From: CAZLMG01 sp964560765
Lineage (GTDB): Bacteria; Bdellovibrionota_B; Oligoflexia; Oligoflexales; CAZLMG01
Length of the DNA stretch: 30,078 nt
Direction: 5' to 3'
Assembly (NCBI GenBank): GCA_964560765.1
Contig: CAZLMG010000048.1
Location: 1-30,078, forward strand
The notes beneath the pieces were generated by a model. The model did no database searches. It was not told the DNA's origin and saw only the letters and a program-made list of their open reading frames with translations. Numbering within the stretch: position 1 is the first letter of the stretch; each line of letters starts with the position of its first letter. Of the stretch, positions 16,518-23,524 are shown in pieces. The position numbers and the translations under genes were made by a program.

Positions 16518-17711
16518 ATGCAATCAGCGAGAATTCAACGCACCCGATTTTGGACAGTCGACGCTCTTGAAACCATGAAGAGCAGCGTCCGCGCTGACAT
16601 CGAGGAGCGGGCTCTTGAATCGCCGAAGACGGACCGCCTGAAGCTTATTCTGAAAGAGATGGAAACCCTTGGTGATGGTTCTGATAGCGAGAGCCTGCTT
16701 CGGCGGTATGTATTATCAATGGCTGCACTGGCGCAACATCTGCGTACTGGGGGACTGGGCCAGCGCGAGGTCAAGAGACTCTGCGACTCGATTCAGGATA
16801 TTTTTCGCCTTCAGCGCATCCATCCGGGAACGTCTCGCTTGGCGTACCTGCAAAGTGAGTTTCGCACCGTGTTGAGTCAGTTGCAGTGGGAGCAGGGCGA
16901 GTTATGGTCGGCCGCATGGAGCCAACAGCTGGCCGCTATGTGGGCCAAGGACGGTCAAGCCGCCAGTGAGTTCGTGATTCTACGAGCCGTCGGTCGGCGC
17001 TATCTGCGCCTGGGTTATGGACCCGCAAGCCTAGGCTATTTTCGCCGAGCCCTCGACAACGCAGCAAACGATGAACAAGCGCGATCTGCGTTCCTGACAT
17101 ACATCAACGCCGCTCGACTAAGTGGCCAACACGAGTTGGCAGTGGATTTACTGAACCAAATGCAGGCAAGGTTTGCCGATGCGATCGATGACTTGGACGC
17201 ACAGTGGGAACGCAAGTGCCTGGAATTTGTCAAAACGCCGGATTGTCGTGAGCTGACTCGCTATACCAAGCCTGGTAAACCGCATCATCTCGCGGAGTAT
17301 ATTGCGGAGTCACGGCTTTACACCTTCGCCAGCTCAGCCCAGTCGAAGATTGACGATTTGGTTAAGATGTCAACGCTGTCGCGTAATGGCGTACTCACCC
17401 AGGGCAATTGTGGCGTCTTGTTTCCAACCCTTATTGCCCTGGAGTCCTGCTACAACTTCGATATCCCCACAGACGTCCGCCTGCAAAACTTGGAGGCCGC
17501 ACTAAACAAGGCGACAGAGATCATTAGCCTAGAGAAAGAGATGCTGGTGTTAGCGGCAGCTGCGCGTTGGCTCTCGCGGGCACATCTCCTGGGATTGGGC
17601 AATTTGGTGGTCCAGCGCTACCGGACTTTGGCGATGACTCTGACGGGATCGTCTGAACATGATCCGTTGGGGGTGATTGGTGATCTCTTGCAGCGCCCGT
17701 GGTCTTATTAA
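16518..17711 (+). CDS. Cytoplasmic TPR-like helical repeat protein; stop codon supplied by the IS end
   Basis: The 397-aa product has no signal peptide or membrane segment and is almost wholly helical. Repeat-like segments include LGYGPASLGYFRRALDNAANDEQA, YINAARLSGQHELAVDLLNQMQA and ALNKATEIISLEKEMLVLAAAARWL, typical of TPR or similar alpha-solenoids. The function is unknown; such proteins usually mediate protein contacts. The start follows AAGGG. The last codons run directly into the insertion sequence: the TAA at 17709-17711 lies within the ATTAAC that belongs to the IS end, because the same six bases begin the second IS copy at 30024. The native C-terminus may therefore have been longer or slightly different. 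Confidence 0.7.
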   Translation: MQSARIQRTRFWTVDALETMKSSVRADIEERALESPKTDRLKLILKEMETLGDGSDSESLLRRYVLSMAALAQHLRTGGLGQREVKRLCDSIQDIFRLQRIHPGTSRLAYLQSEFRTVLSQLQWEQGELWSAAWSQQLAAMWAKDGQAASEFVILRAVGRRYLRLGYGPASLGYFRRALDNAANDEQARSAFLTYINAARLSGQHELAVDLLNQMQARFADAIDDLDAQWERKCLEFVKTPDCRELTRYTKPGKPHHLAEYIAESRLYTFASSAQSKIDDLVKMSTLSRNGVLTQGNCGVLFPTLIALESCYNFDIPTDVRLQNLEAALNKATEIISLEKEMLVLAAAARWLSRAHLLGLGNLVVQRYRTLAMTLTGSSEHDPLGVIGDLLQRPWSY

Positions 17712-17730
17712 CTGGCCCCCAAGATTGTTG
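17707..17730 (+). repeat. IS left terminal inverted repeat
   Basis: This is ATTAAC followed by TGGCCCCCAAGATTGTTG. It contains the stop codon of the upstream gene on the plus strand and that of the transposase on the minus strand (overlapping TTATTAAC). The complement of 18724-18747 matches at 22 of 24 positions. Confidence 0.85.
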
Positions 17731-18607
17731 TCGGCGGCGGAGCCTGAAGCATCGCCATCAGGCACCCCCTGCCGTCCAGCCAGCGATTGTGAAACACCGT
17801 ATAGATATCTAAAAGATTCTGCAATTGCTCGGGCTTCTTGCTTGTGCACCAAGTCCGACGAGACATGCGCTTGAGATTATCGCGAATCATGGCACACGTA
17901 TGATTCAAGTAAAAGAGCGGGTCGTGGCCACCAGCCTTCAATTCACCCTGGCCGACGACGCAGCCGCGCCGGCCTTTAAAACGCTGATGTCTAGCCCCTG
18001 GAAAATTTTTCGCTACCAACTTTGGATACCGCGGTGCTTTATCAGATTTGATTTTAGTGGCGCTGGGGTTTGCGCGAAGCATGTCGCACATCATGCTTTG
18101 CAGTGCTTCTGGGCGCCGGTCGACTCGTAATCCGTAGCGTTTACGCGCGACAGCCGCTAATTTTCCCTTCGCTGGCATCGCGGCCACTTGCGTTGAAATA
18201 ATAATGCGCGAGCGCTCTTCGACCGCGATGGCTATTGATAGCGGCTTGCATTTTGTGTGCTCAAATGTTTCCATTTCATCGAACAGTAAAGTCTTGCCGA
18301 AGCGCCGCTGCTCGATCCAGTTCTCATGCCATTGCCGAAAATACGGACCATATTTGCGAATCTTTCGCGCCACAGCTTCTCGCTTTATGTTCAGCAAGAG
18401 AGCTGTTCGCCGCTGCGAGACGCCTGAGCATAGAGCATAAAATAGCGGGCGATTAACCTGGCAGCGCTTGTCTTGCTGCTGAATGCTTCGCGACTCCAAA
18501 TGAAACGTCTTGCCGCAGCTTCGGCAGCGATACCGCTGATTTCTTTGTCCAAATCCCCAGAATTTTCCATGCTTGATGAAGTGATGAGAATGGCAATGCG
18601 GGCACAT
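17708..18607 (-). CDS. IS transposase, zinc ribbon + DDE-like domain (IS1-like)
   Basis: The 299-aa product starts with a zinc ribbon (CPHC at 2-5, CRSCGKTF at 28-35), then a helix-turn-helix-like region (about 60-85). A probable catalytic domain follows, with Asp110 (LLFDEMETFEH) and Asp189 (IKSDKAPRYP). The region that in IS1 transposases carries the Glu and the following basic helix appears as LNHTCAMIRDNLKRMSRRTWCTSK, which has Asn-His where I would expect Glu. The element is thus either a variant catalytic triad or inactive at that position. The IS1-like assignment rests on the single-ORF InsA+InsB-type layout and the C-terminal basic motif and is moderately sure. The start has AAGGAG, but that site lies in a hairpin. 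Confidence 0.82.
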   Translation of the reverse strand: MCPHCHSHHFIKHGKFWGFGQRNQRYRCRSCGKTFHLESRSIQQQDKRCQVNRPLFYALCSGVSQRRTALLLNIKREAVARKIRKYGPYFRQWHENWIEQRRFGKTLLFDEMETFEHTKCKPLSIAIAVEERSRIIISTQVAAMPAKGKLAAVARKRYGLRVDRRPEALQSMMCDMLRANPSATKIKSDKAPRYPKLVAKNFPGARHQRFKGRRGCVVGQGELKAGGHDPLFYLNHTCAMIRDNLKRMSRRTWCTSKKPEQLQNLLDIYTVFHNRWLDGRGCLMAMLQAPPPTTILGAS

Positions 18608-18613
18608 GAAGGT

Positions 18614-18634
18614 CTCCTTTCACAATGAAAGGAG
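18614..18634 (-). promoter_or_regulatory. Hairpin sequestering the transposase ribosome binding site
   Basis: CTCCTTTCA and TGAAAGGAG pair perfectly over 9 bp with a 3-base loop. On the minus-strand mRNA the second arm contains AAGGAG, the only ribosome site for the transposase ATG at 18607. Folding would occlude it. Comparable sequestration in IS10 and IS50 protects against read-through expression; the role here is inferred. Confidence 0.6.
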
Positions 18635-18723
18635 GCAATAAACTGACAATCAATACTCTCGGGAAGTGACATCAGTGCCCCGGCGCAACAGTCAGAAGGG
18701 GGCAGCTTATGATGTGGCCTCAG

Positions 18724-18747
18724 CAACAATCATGGGGGCCAGTTTAT
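18724..18747 (-). repeat. IS right terminal inverted repeat
   Basis: CAACAATCATGGGGGCCA then GTTTAT, complementary to the left end at 22 of 24 positions. Confidence 0.85.
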
Positions 18748-18769
18748 GGGGGCCAGTTTATGGGGGCCA
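18742..18769. repeat. 14-bp tandem repeat of the IS tip
   Basis: GTTTATGGGGGCCA occurs twice in direct tandem right after the outer part of the right inverted repeat, so TGGGGGCCA appears three times at 14-bp spacing. The last copy runs into the 3' end of the adjacent lipoprotein gene. It could be left by repeated one-ended events or slippage at the IS end. Confidence 0.85.
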
Positions 18770-20446
18770 TTTTACCATCGTGCTAATCCCGTTAAAGTTG
18801 TTGCTGTCGACACCACCCGCCAACTGCTCGGCTCTTAGGCGATCAGTACCCAAAACATACACTCCGTAAAACGACGCAATATTGTTAGCCCCATCGCTGG
18901 CTTGAAATGCGATATGGATCACGCCAACCTCCTGATCCAGCGCTGCCGACAGTCGGTCTGCACCACCGGAAAATGCCGTACCGCTGGCATCCACGTTGAT
19001 TTCGCGGACAGTCAATTGACGATCAGAGGTAAGGTGACCATGAAACAGCTTGAGACCTGAAGTGCTGCGAAAGAGGTAGTGAGTGTCACCGTTGCGACCC
19101 AAGAGAATCGTGGGCTGATAGGCACGGCTGACGTTACTGTTGGCGATGACTGCATCTTCGGCAAGTTTAAACGGGACCAAGCTATAATTTACCGCATCGG
19201 CAGCGGTAAAATGACCTAGGTAAATAGGCGATACGGTGTGGTTGGCGTCAATCTCACGCTGGCAGGTAAAGGTAAAATGAACATCGCCATTTGCTGCCAA
19301 AGAGGAGGCGCGACTGTAAATATCTATACAGGGCGATCCATTATCATCTTCAAGATTTGCCGTCTCATAGAGGTGATATCCCATATCCATCAGGCTAGAA
19401 ACGCGCAGAATTTGCTCGTCAAAAAAGGCAACCTTGTTCCCTTCAATATTTGAGGTTCCCATGATGGCATGGCCGCGAAAACCCTCGGTGCCATTGATTG
19501 AGGTGAAAAATCCGGTGGCGCTTGTGCGCTCATCGACAAATACAGTTGGGGCTATATCGCTATGCCCGCGCAGCACGTAGGTTCTCTCTTGTCCGTTGAC
19601 GATTTCGGAGCTGATACCCAGGACCTGGAACTGACCAGATTGCCATGAAAGGCCTCTTTGTACCCAATCATCATGACGGTATTCAAACAGCTCATTGTAG
19701 TTGGTGCTGATGATGAAGCCTGCGCCATCCGGCAATGCTGCCAAGATTGGGTTGGCACTGGCGGTAGGGGTCTCCTGGATAACCGACCGCACCATGCTGC
19801 CGGACCCAGACGTGGCGAATATAAGGCGCTTGTCCATGGGATCGTTTGTGACTGCATCGGCTCCGATAAAAGCAAAGGCCACAGCTCCATTTAAGGGGCG
19901 ATACCCTAATTCGGTGGCATTATCGGGCAGCGCGGATGCCGCCAAAATCGCAGAACATTCGGACCCAGCATCGGTCTTGGACGCTGTCCAGACCAGAGCA
20001 TTGCTGTCGCCATCGTAAATGATGCTGTCTTTCTGCGTCAGAAAATAGCGGTGCTGTGACTTGTCAAAGTCTTTGGTTTCTAACAGCGACTGAAACTCGT
20101 CGCAGGTTTGGCCGCGAAAAGGGCGAAAGATCGCAAGTTTGATGTCATCGATATTGTTGGGGCGGCGATCAAGGGCCGTCGAAATGACATACGTCTCTGC
20201 AACTGGCTGCAAAATCGACGAGGTGAATAGGGGACGATTCGTGAGTAGTTTGCCGCCAACATCGTCCTCTGAGTAACCGAAGTACTCTAGGGGAATGAGG
20301 TAGCCAAAGTCATCCGTGCCCTCGGTGGCCTTCTTCTTCTTGGCAACGGCCCCCGGATCGGCACTGCTCTTCTTAACCGCCGTGCACGCCAAGGACGTGC
20401 TTAGCATGGAGACGACGAGGGCAATGGTGGTGCTGATGTATCGCAT
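18758..20446 (-). CDS. Propeller-like surface lipoprotein (TEGTDDFGYLIPL family, paralog 1), 3' end altered by IS
   Basis: I start at ATG 20446, after AGGGG, giving 562 aa with a clear lipoprotein signal (ALVVSMLSTSLAC, Cys21). The longer frame upstream lacks a better start. Residues 41-53 (TEGTDDFGYLIPL) and the following YFGY are shared with the paralog at 23525-25204, as are ANGDVHF, FYGVYVLG and the terminal GIS motif. The body is a run of beta segments with repeated G-x-G-[DE]-x-H-[FY] elements (NGDVHFTF, NGDTHYLFRS), which suggests a BNR/propeller-like fold; this is inference. Several Cys pairs fit export. The last residues KWPP and the stop come from IS-end sequence, so the native C-terminus was changed or fortuitously preserved. 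Confidence 0.75.
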   Translation of the reverse strand: MRYISTTIALVVSMLSTSLACTAVKKSSADPGAVAKKKKATEGTDDFGYLIPLEYFGYSEDDVGGKLLTNRPLFTSSILQPVAETYVISTALDRRPNNIDDIKLAIFRPFRGQTCDEFQSLLETKDFDKSQHRYFLTQKDSIIYDGDSNALVWTASKTDAGSECSAILAASALPDNATELGYRPLNGAVAFAFIGADAVTNDPMDKRLIFATSGSGSMVRSVIQETPTASANPILAALPDGAGFIISTNYNELFEYRHDDWVQRGLSWQSGQFQVLGISSEIVNGQERTYVLRGHSDIAPTVFVDERTSATGFFTSINGTEGFRGHAIMGTSNIEGNKVAFFDEQILRVSSLMDMGYHLYETANLEDDNGSPCIDIYSRASSLAANGDVHFTFTCQREIDANHTVSPIYLGHFTAADAVNYSLVPFKLAEDAVIANSNVSRAYQPTILLGRNGDTHYLFRSTSGLKLFHGHLTSDRQLTVREINVDASGTAFSGGADRLSAALDQEVGVIHIAFQASDGANNIASFYGVYVLGTDRLRAEQLAGGVDSNNFNGISTMVKWPP

Positions 20447-20819
20447 GCGAACCCCTATCACGCCGCGAATCAGCAACGGGCCTTTGCGCATACCCATTGC
20501 GAATTGGCGGCTTTCTCGAAAGATCGGAAGCAACGCGGAAAATATTGAGCTTTTGGGCAAAACTTCTGATGTTATAGGGATATGAGAGCAGGTTTCGGGC
20601 CAGATCCCGAGCTGCTGTTAACTATCTGTAATCAAGTGATTTTAGTCGAGCATAGCATCCTAAACCTGCGCAAACCCCCGACGAGGTATCGAGTCATCTT
20701 GTTTAACAATATGGTTTTATTCAGGTAATAATATTGTGTATAAGCCCGAATGCGATTTCTAGCTGTTAATTTCTTAAAAATATAAATTATATCAGTAAGA
20801 TGAACTATATTTCTGAGTC
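20447..20819. other. Intergenic leader of the lipoprotein gene, AT-rich part with promoter signal
   Basis: This 373-base gap separates the minor pilin gene from the downstream lipoprotein gene, both on the minus strand. The half next to the pilin gene (20690-20820) is very AT-rich. It contains a minus-strand extended -10 and a 7-bp inverted repeat ACAATAT / ATATTGT (20706-20737). No coding frame is convincing. Confidence 0.45.
20786..20794 (-). promoter_or_regulatory. Extended -10 promoter element for the lipoprotein gene
   Basis: The minus strand reads TGATATAAT, a perfect TATAAT preceded by TGn. No good -35 is present, as is usual for extended -10 promoters. The start of transcription would give an untranslated leader of over 300 bases before the gene at 20446. 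Confidence 0.4.
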
Positions 20820-21320
20820 TTACGGCGCAATGCACAGGGGGACCTGAAAGAGCTCAGACCAAGCCATCGGGGTACCCGCCAAAAGGGGATGGCCGAGCGG
20901 CAGCGTATTTCCTGGGCCGACTGTTGCCCGTGCCTCAAGGACGATGGCCCGCTGAGTTGGATCGCCAGGGGGGTGCGGTTGGCAAGTGGCTCGCAGTTGA
21001 TAGGACCCCAGCCAGTTCACGGGATCAGCTGCGTTCGCGCTGACAACAATGCTGCCACCGACACTGCGCACATCAACCATCCCGCCGGGCGCATCATCGC
21101 AAGCCACAGTCGGCCGAGGAGCCACAGTTTGCGGGCAGCTCACCCGGGAGCGCAGTGTTTGGCGAATGAGTTCGTAGTCTGATTGAATTTGATGCATCTT
21201 CGCGGCTCGCAGTGTGTTGGATGTGTAGTGCATCAGCGCGTGTACCAGAAAGCCACTGATGGAAATCGCTACCATCATGGACAACAACGAAAAACCTGCG
21301 GCTTCATTCTGTTTCACCAT
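20820..21320 (-). CDS. Minor pilin-like protein with prepilin leader, lacking Glu5
   Basis: The 166-aa product has a type IV prepilin N-terminus: short leader MVKQNEAAG, cleavage expected after Gly9, then FSLLSMMVAISISGFLVHALMHY as the hydrophobic helix. Position 5 of the mature protein is Ser instead of the usual Glu, as in GspK/PilX-type minor pilins that sit at the tip. The C-terminal part is a small beta-rich domain with Cys pairs (VSCPQTV, VACDDAP, ATCQPH, PLCIAP). AGGAGGG lies 6 bases before the ATG. It begins 60 bp after the pilin-RCC1 fusion gene on the same strand, so the two are probably cotranscribed. Confidence 0.78.
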   Translation of the reverse strand: MVKQNEAAGFSLLSMMVAISISGFLVHALMHYTSNTLRAAKMHQIQSDYELIRQTLRSRVSCPQTVAPRPTVACDDAPGGMVDVRSVGGSIVVSANAADPVNWLGSYQLRATCQPHPPGDPTQRAIVLEARATVGPGNTLPLGHPLLAGTPMAWSELFQVPLCIAP

Positions 21321-21380
21321 GAGCGCCCTCCTGGCTGCTATTCCCGCTATTCCTTAGCGAGGTCCTATTGACGATGACGT

Positions 21381-23282
21381 CTAGTGCCTTCGGCATTGGC
21401 TGACAAGCGTTCCGGTACTCGTTCCGCTGCCGGATGAACCTAATCCACTTCCATCGCACATCGGTGATCTCGCAGTGATTTCGACGCGGCCGAACTCATA
21501 GACTCTGCCGCCATTGCCGAGTTGCCCCCAGTCATTGGCTCCCCAGCACAGTGACTGACCGTTCTTTTCCGCACATGCGTGACCACCGCTGCCCATGCTT
21601 AAGCTGGTCACACCGCTTTCTAGATTCGGAATGACTTGCGGAGTCGCTGTGATTGATCCGTCCCACAGCTCTCCCCAGCACCTGACGCTACCATGGACGA
21701 TCGCGCAGGTACGATTCCACTGGGCTGCGATGGCCGTGACGCCGGAATTTGCCCCGAGTGTCAGCACCGGCAGATTCGGTGAGTTTACCGTGGTCGGGCT
21801 GTTTAGGCCGAGTTGGCGCTTGCTGTTATCGCCCCAGCAGACGGCACCACCGCGCATTACGGCACAGGAGTGGGCGTACCCTGCCGCGATATCGACGACA
21901 GGAAACGAAAGAGCCGGTGGCGGTGGCAATGCGACGACCGGAGCGTTGAAGTGCAGAGGATCGGCAAAATAATACGTACCGTGGTTGGCAACCGTACTTG
22001 GTTCGCCGAGCTGACCGCTGGCGTGCGCGCCAAAGCAAGCCACACCTCCACCATTGAGAATGCAGGTGTGCGTCCCCGAACTAACGATTTTCTGGACGTT
22101 TGACCCAAATCCGGGGAAATATTGACCGGAGCCGGAAGCGAAGGGTGGCGTGATATAGGATTGAAAGTATTGCAGCGGAGTCACCGCATGGACGTCTTCA
22201 TAGCGACAGGACTGCCACGAGCTAGTCCCCCAAGTGGAGCAAGGCGTCCCGTAGTCGATGGTGTTGGCGGTGATCACCAACCCTCGGTAACTTCCCAAGC
22301 CACCATATCCGCCTCGGCCCCAGCACTGGGCCCTGCCGTCTTCCATGATCACACAGGCGACCTGGTGATCAGCGTGCACCACCTCTTTGACCGGTGTTGC
22401 TAACATGCCAAAACGCGTCGGTTGATTCAGATAGGCATCACCTCGAAATTCAGGTCCGAGGCCACTCATGCCATCGACAGAGACTCCACCGGTCACCCGA
22501 TTGGCAAAATTATTGCCCCAGCACCAGAGTTCAGCGCCGTACTTGGCGCAAACATTTTCCGGTCCGGCAAACAACCGGTCGGGTTCGGCGTCTGGTAAGC
22601 CTTTGATCGGTGCAAAGCACGCTACCATGTGGCGCGAGTCAATCGTGTGGGCTGGATCTGGTATGACCGTCGAACTCACCGGTGCGTCGTGGTATCCAGG
22701 GACTAAGGCATTGTCACCTAGGACTCCGTTGCGATTGGTGCCGACGCAGTGTACCCGGCCCTGGATGACTCCGCAGGTGAATTCGCCACCAGCAACCGCC
22801 TTGCTAACGGTGGCAGCCGCCATGGGGCTATCACCACAGGTCACAGGAATTCCGCGATCTAGTGGCAGCCAGGCAGCATTGGCGGCGGCGTTGCGCTTGT
22901 CTTGATACTCCAGTAGCAATCGATTGGAGCCGATATCGGTGCCGCATTTCGCGCGCACGCGCCACGACGCAACTTCTGAAAATGGGCTTTGGTCTCGAAG
23001 CAAGTTGGATCCGTCGCAGGCCTTGGCCTCAACAATCGTGACGGCTTCGGAAGTACAACTTGGATTCTGTAACGCCTGGGCACAGTCAATGCGCTGACGA
23101 ATGTAGTTTCCGACATCGCGAACCTGTCCCATCTGAATGGCCTGTTGTTTAGCGAATTTGGCCGTCACTTGCATCCTGCCAAAGCCAACGATCACCATGG
23201 CGAAGATCCCAGTCGCCAGCACAGCCTCGAGTAGCCCAAGACCAGCTTGGCGGATGTCGAAATTGTCGGGCTTTGCTTGCAT
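21381..23282 (-). CDS. Prepilin N-terminus fused to a seven-repeat RCC1 beta-propeller
   Basis: The 633-aa product begins with a leader ending at Gly14, then LGLLEAVLATGIFAMVIVGF with Glu at mature position 5, a standard type IV (pseudo)pilin helix. A pilin-like neck domain follows to about 150. From about 165 to 590 seven RCC1-type repeats can be read (CWGNN, CWGRGGYGGLG, CFGAHASGQLG, CWGDNSKRQLG, CWGANDWGQLG). Each carries a Cys pair: 170/179, 245/254, 310/320, 407/416, 473/482, 526/535, 570/579, i.e. C-x8-C six times and C-x9-C once. A Gly/Ser tail ends the protein. This suggests a secreted, disulfide-stapled seven-bladed propeller displayed by a pilus. The start follows AGGAG. Function as a tip adhesin is inference. 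Confidence 0.85.
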   Translation of the reverse strand: MQAKPDNFDIRQAGLGLLEAVLATGIFAMVIVGFGRMQVTAKFAKQQAIQMGQVRDVGNYIRQRIDCAQALQNPSCTSEAVTIVEAKACDGSNLLRDQSPFSEVASWRVRAKCGTDIGSNRLLLEYQDKRNAAANAAWLPLDRGIPVTCGDSPMAAATVSKAVAGGEFTCGVIQGRVHCVGTNRNGVLGDNALVPGYHDAPVSSTVIPDPAHTIDSRHMVACFAPIKGLPDAEPDRLFAGPENVCAKYGAELWCWGNNFANRVTGGVSVDGMSGLGPEFRGDAYLNQPTRFGMLATPVKEVVHADHQVACVIMEDGRAQCWGRGGYGGLGSYRGLVITANTIDYGTPCSTWGTSSWQSCRYEDVHAVTPLQYFQSYITPPFASGSGQYFPGFGSNVQKIVSSGTHTCILNGGGVACFGAHASGQLGEPSTVANHGTYYFADPLHFNAPVVALPPPPALSFPVVDIAAGYAHSCAVMRGGAVCWGDNSKRQLGLNSPTTVNSPNLPVLTLGANSGVTAIAAQWNRTCAIVHGSVRCWGELWDGSITATPQVIPNLESGVTSLSMGSGGHACAEKNGQSLCWGANDWGQLGNGGRVYEFGRVEITARSPMCDGSGLGSSGSGTSTGTLVSQCRRH

Positions 23283-23524
23283 ACCACGAGCTCCTGCATG
23301 GGGATTACGCTGATATCAAGCAATTCAAGTGCCAAGTAGAAGGCCGCGGCTTTTACCAACGAAGTTCCATAGGCCTGCTGTCTGGAATATGAGGGTACTG
23401 GTGAGTATTTAGCGGTAAGAGTCTGTGATCATGTGTGAGTTGGTAATTTGTCGTTGTTTCCTAGCAAATCCTAGCGACAATTGAGGTTAGGCGCGCCCAT
23501 GTTCGGGCGCATCACGGGTAAGAC
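23283..23524. other. Intergenic between lipoprotein and pilin-RCC1 genes
   Basis: This 242-base gap should hold the promoter of the pilin pair on the minus strand. No convincing -35/-10 pair is visible. It carries one GC-rich hairpin near the lipoprotein stop. Confidence 0.35.
23493..23510 (-). terminator. GC-rich hairpin after the paralog-2 lipoprotein gene
   Basis: GCGCCC, the loop ATGTTC and GGGCGC form a 6-bp stem 15 bases beyond the stop of the minus-strand lipoprotein gene. No T-run follows, so an intrinsic terminator is only possible. Confidence 0.35.

Larger units (their letters stand above)
17707..18747 (-). mobile_element. Insertion sequence, about 1.04 kb, single transposase ORF
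   Basis: Both ends carry an inverted repeat. The left end, from 17707, reads ATTAAC then TGGCCCCCAAGATTGTTG. The complement of the right end (18724-18747) reads ATAAAC then TGGCCCCCATGATTGTTG, about 24 bp with 2 mismatches. A single transposase gene fills the element on the minus strand. The left end is confirmed by a related copy starting at 30024 with the same end sequence. I find no target duplication flanking the element, and the right end is followed by extra partial copies of the end repeat, so its exact right limit could extend to about 18769. Confidence 0.85.

Noticed and set aside
17690..18790. Target-site duplication flanking the IS
   Set aside because: No matching direct repeat of 3-10 bp is present at the two outer junctions under any of the plausible right ends.
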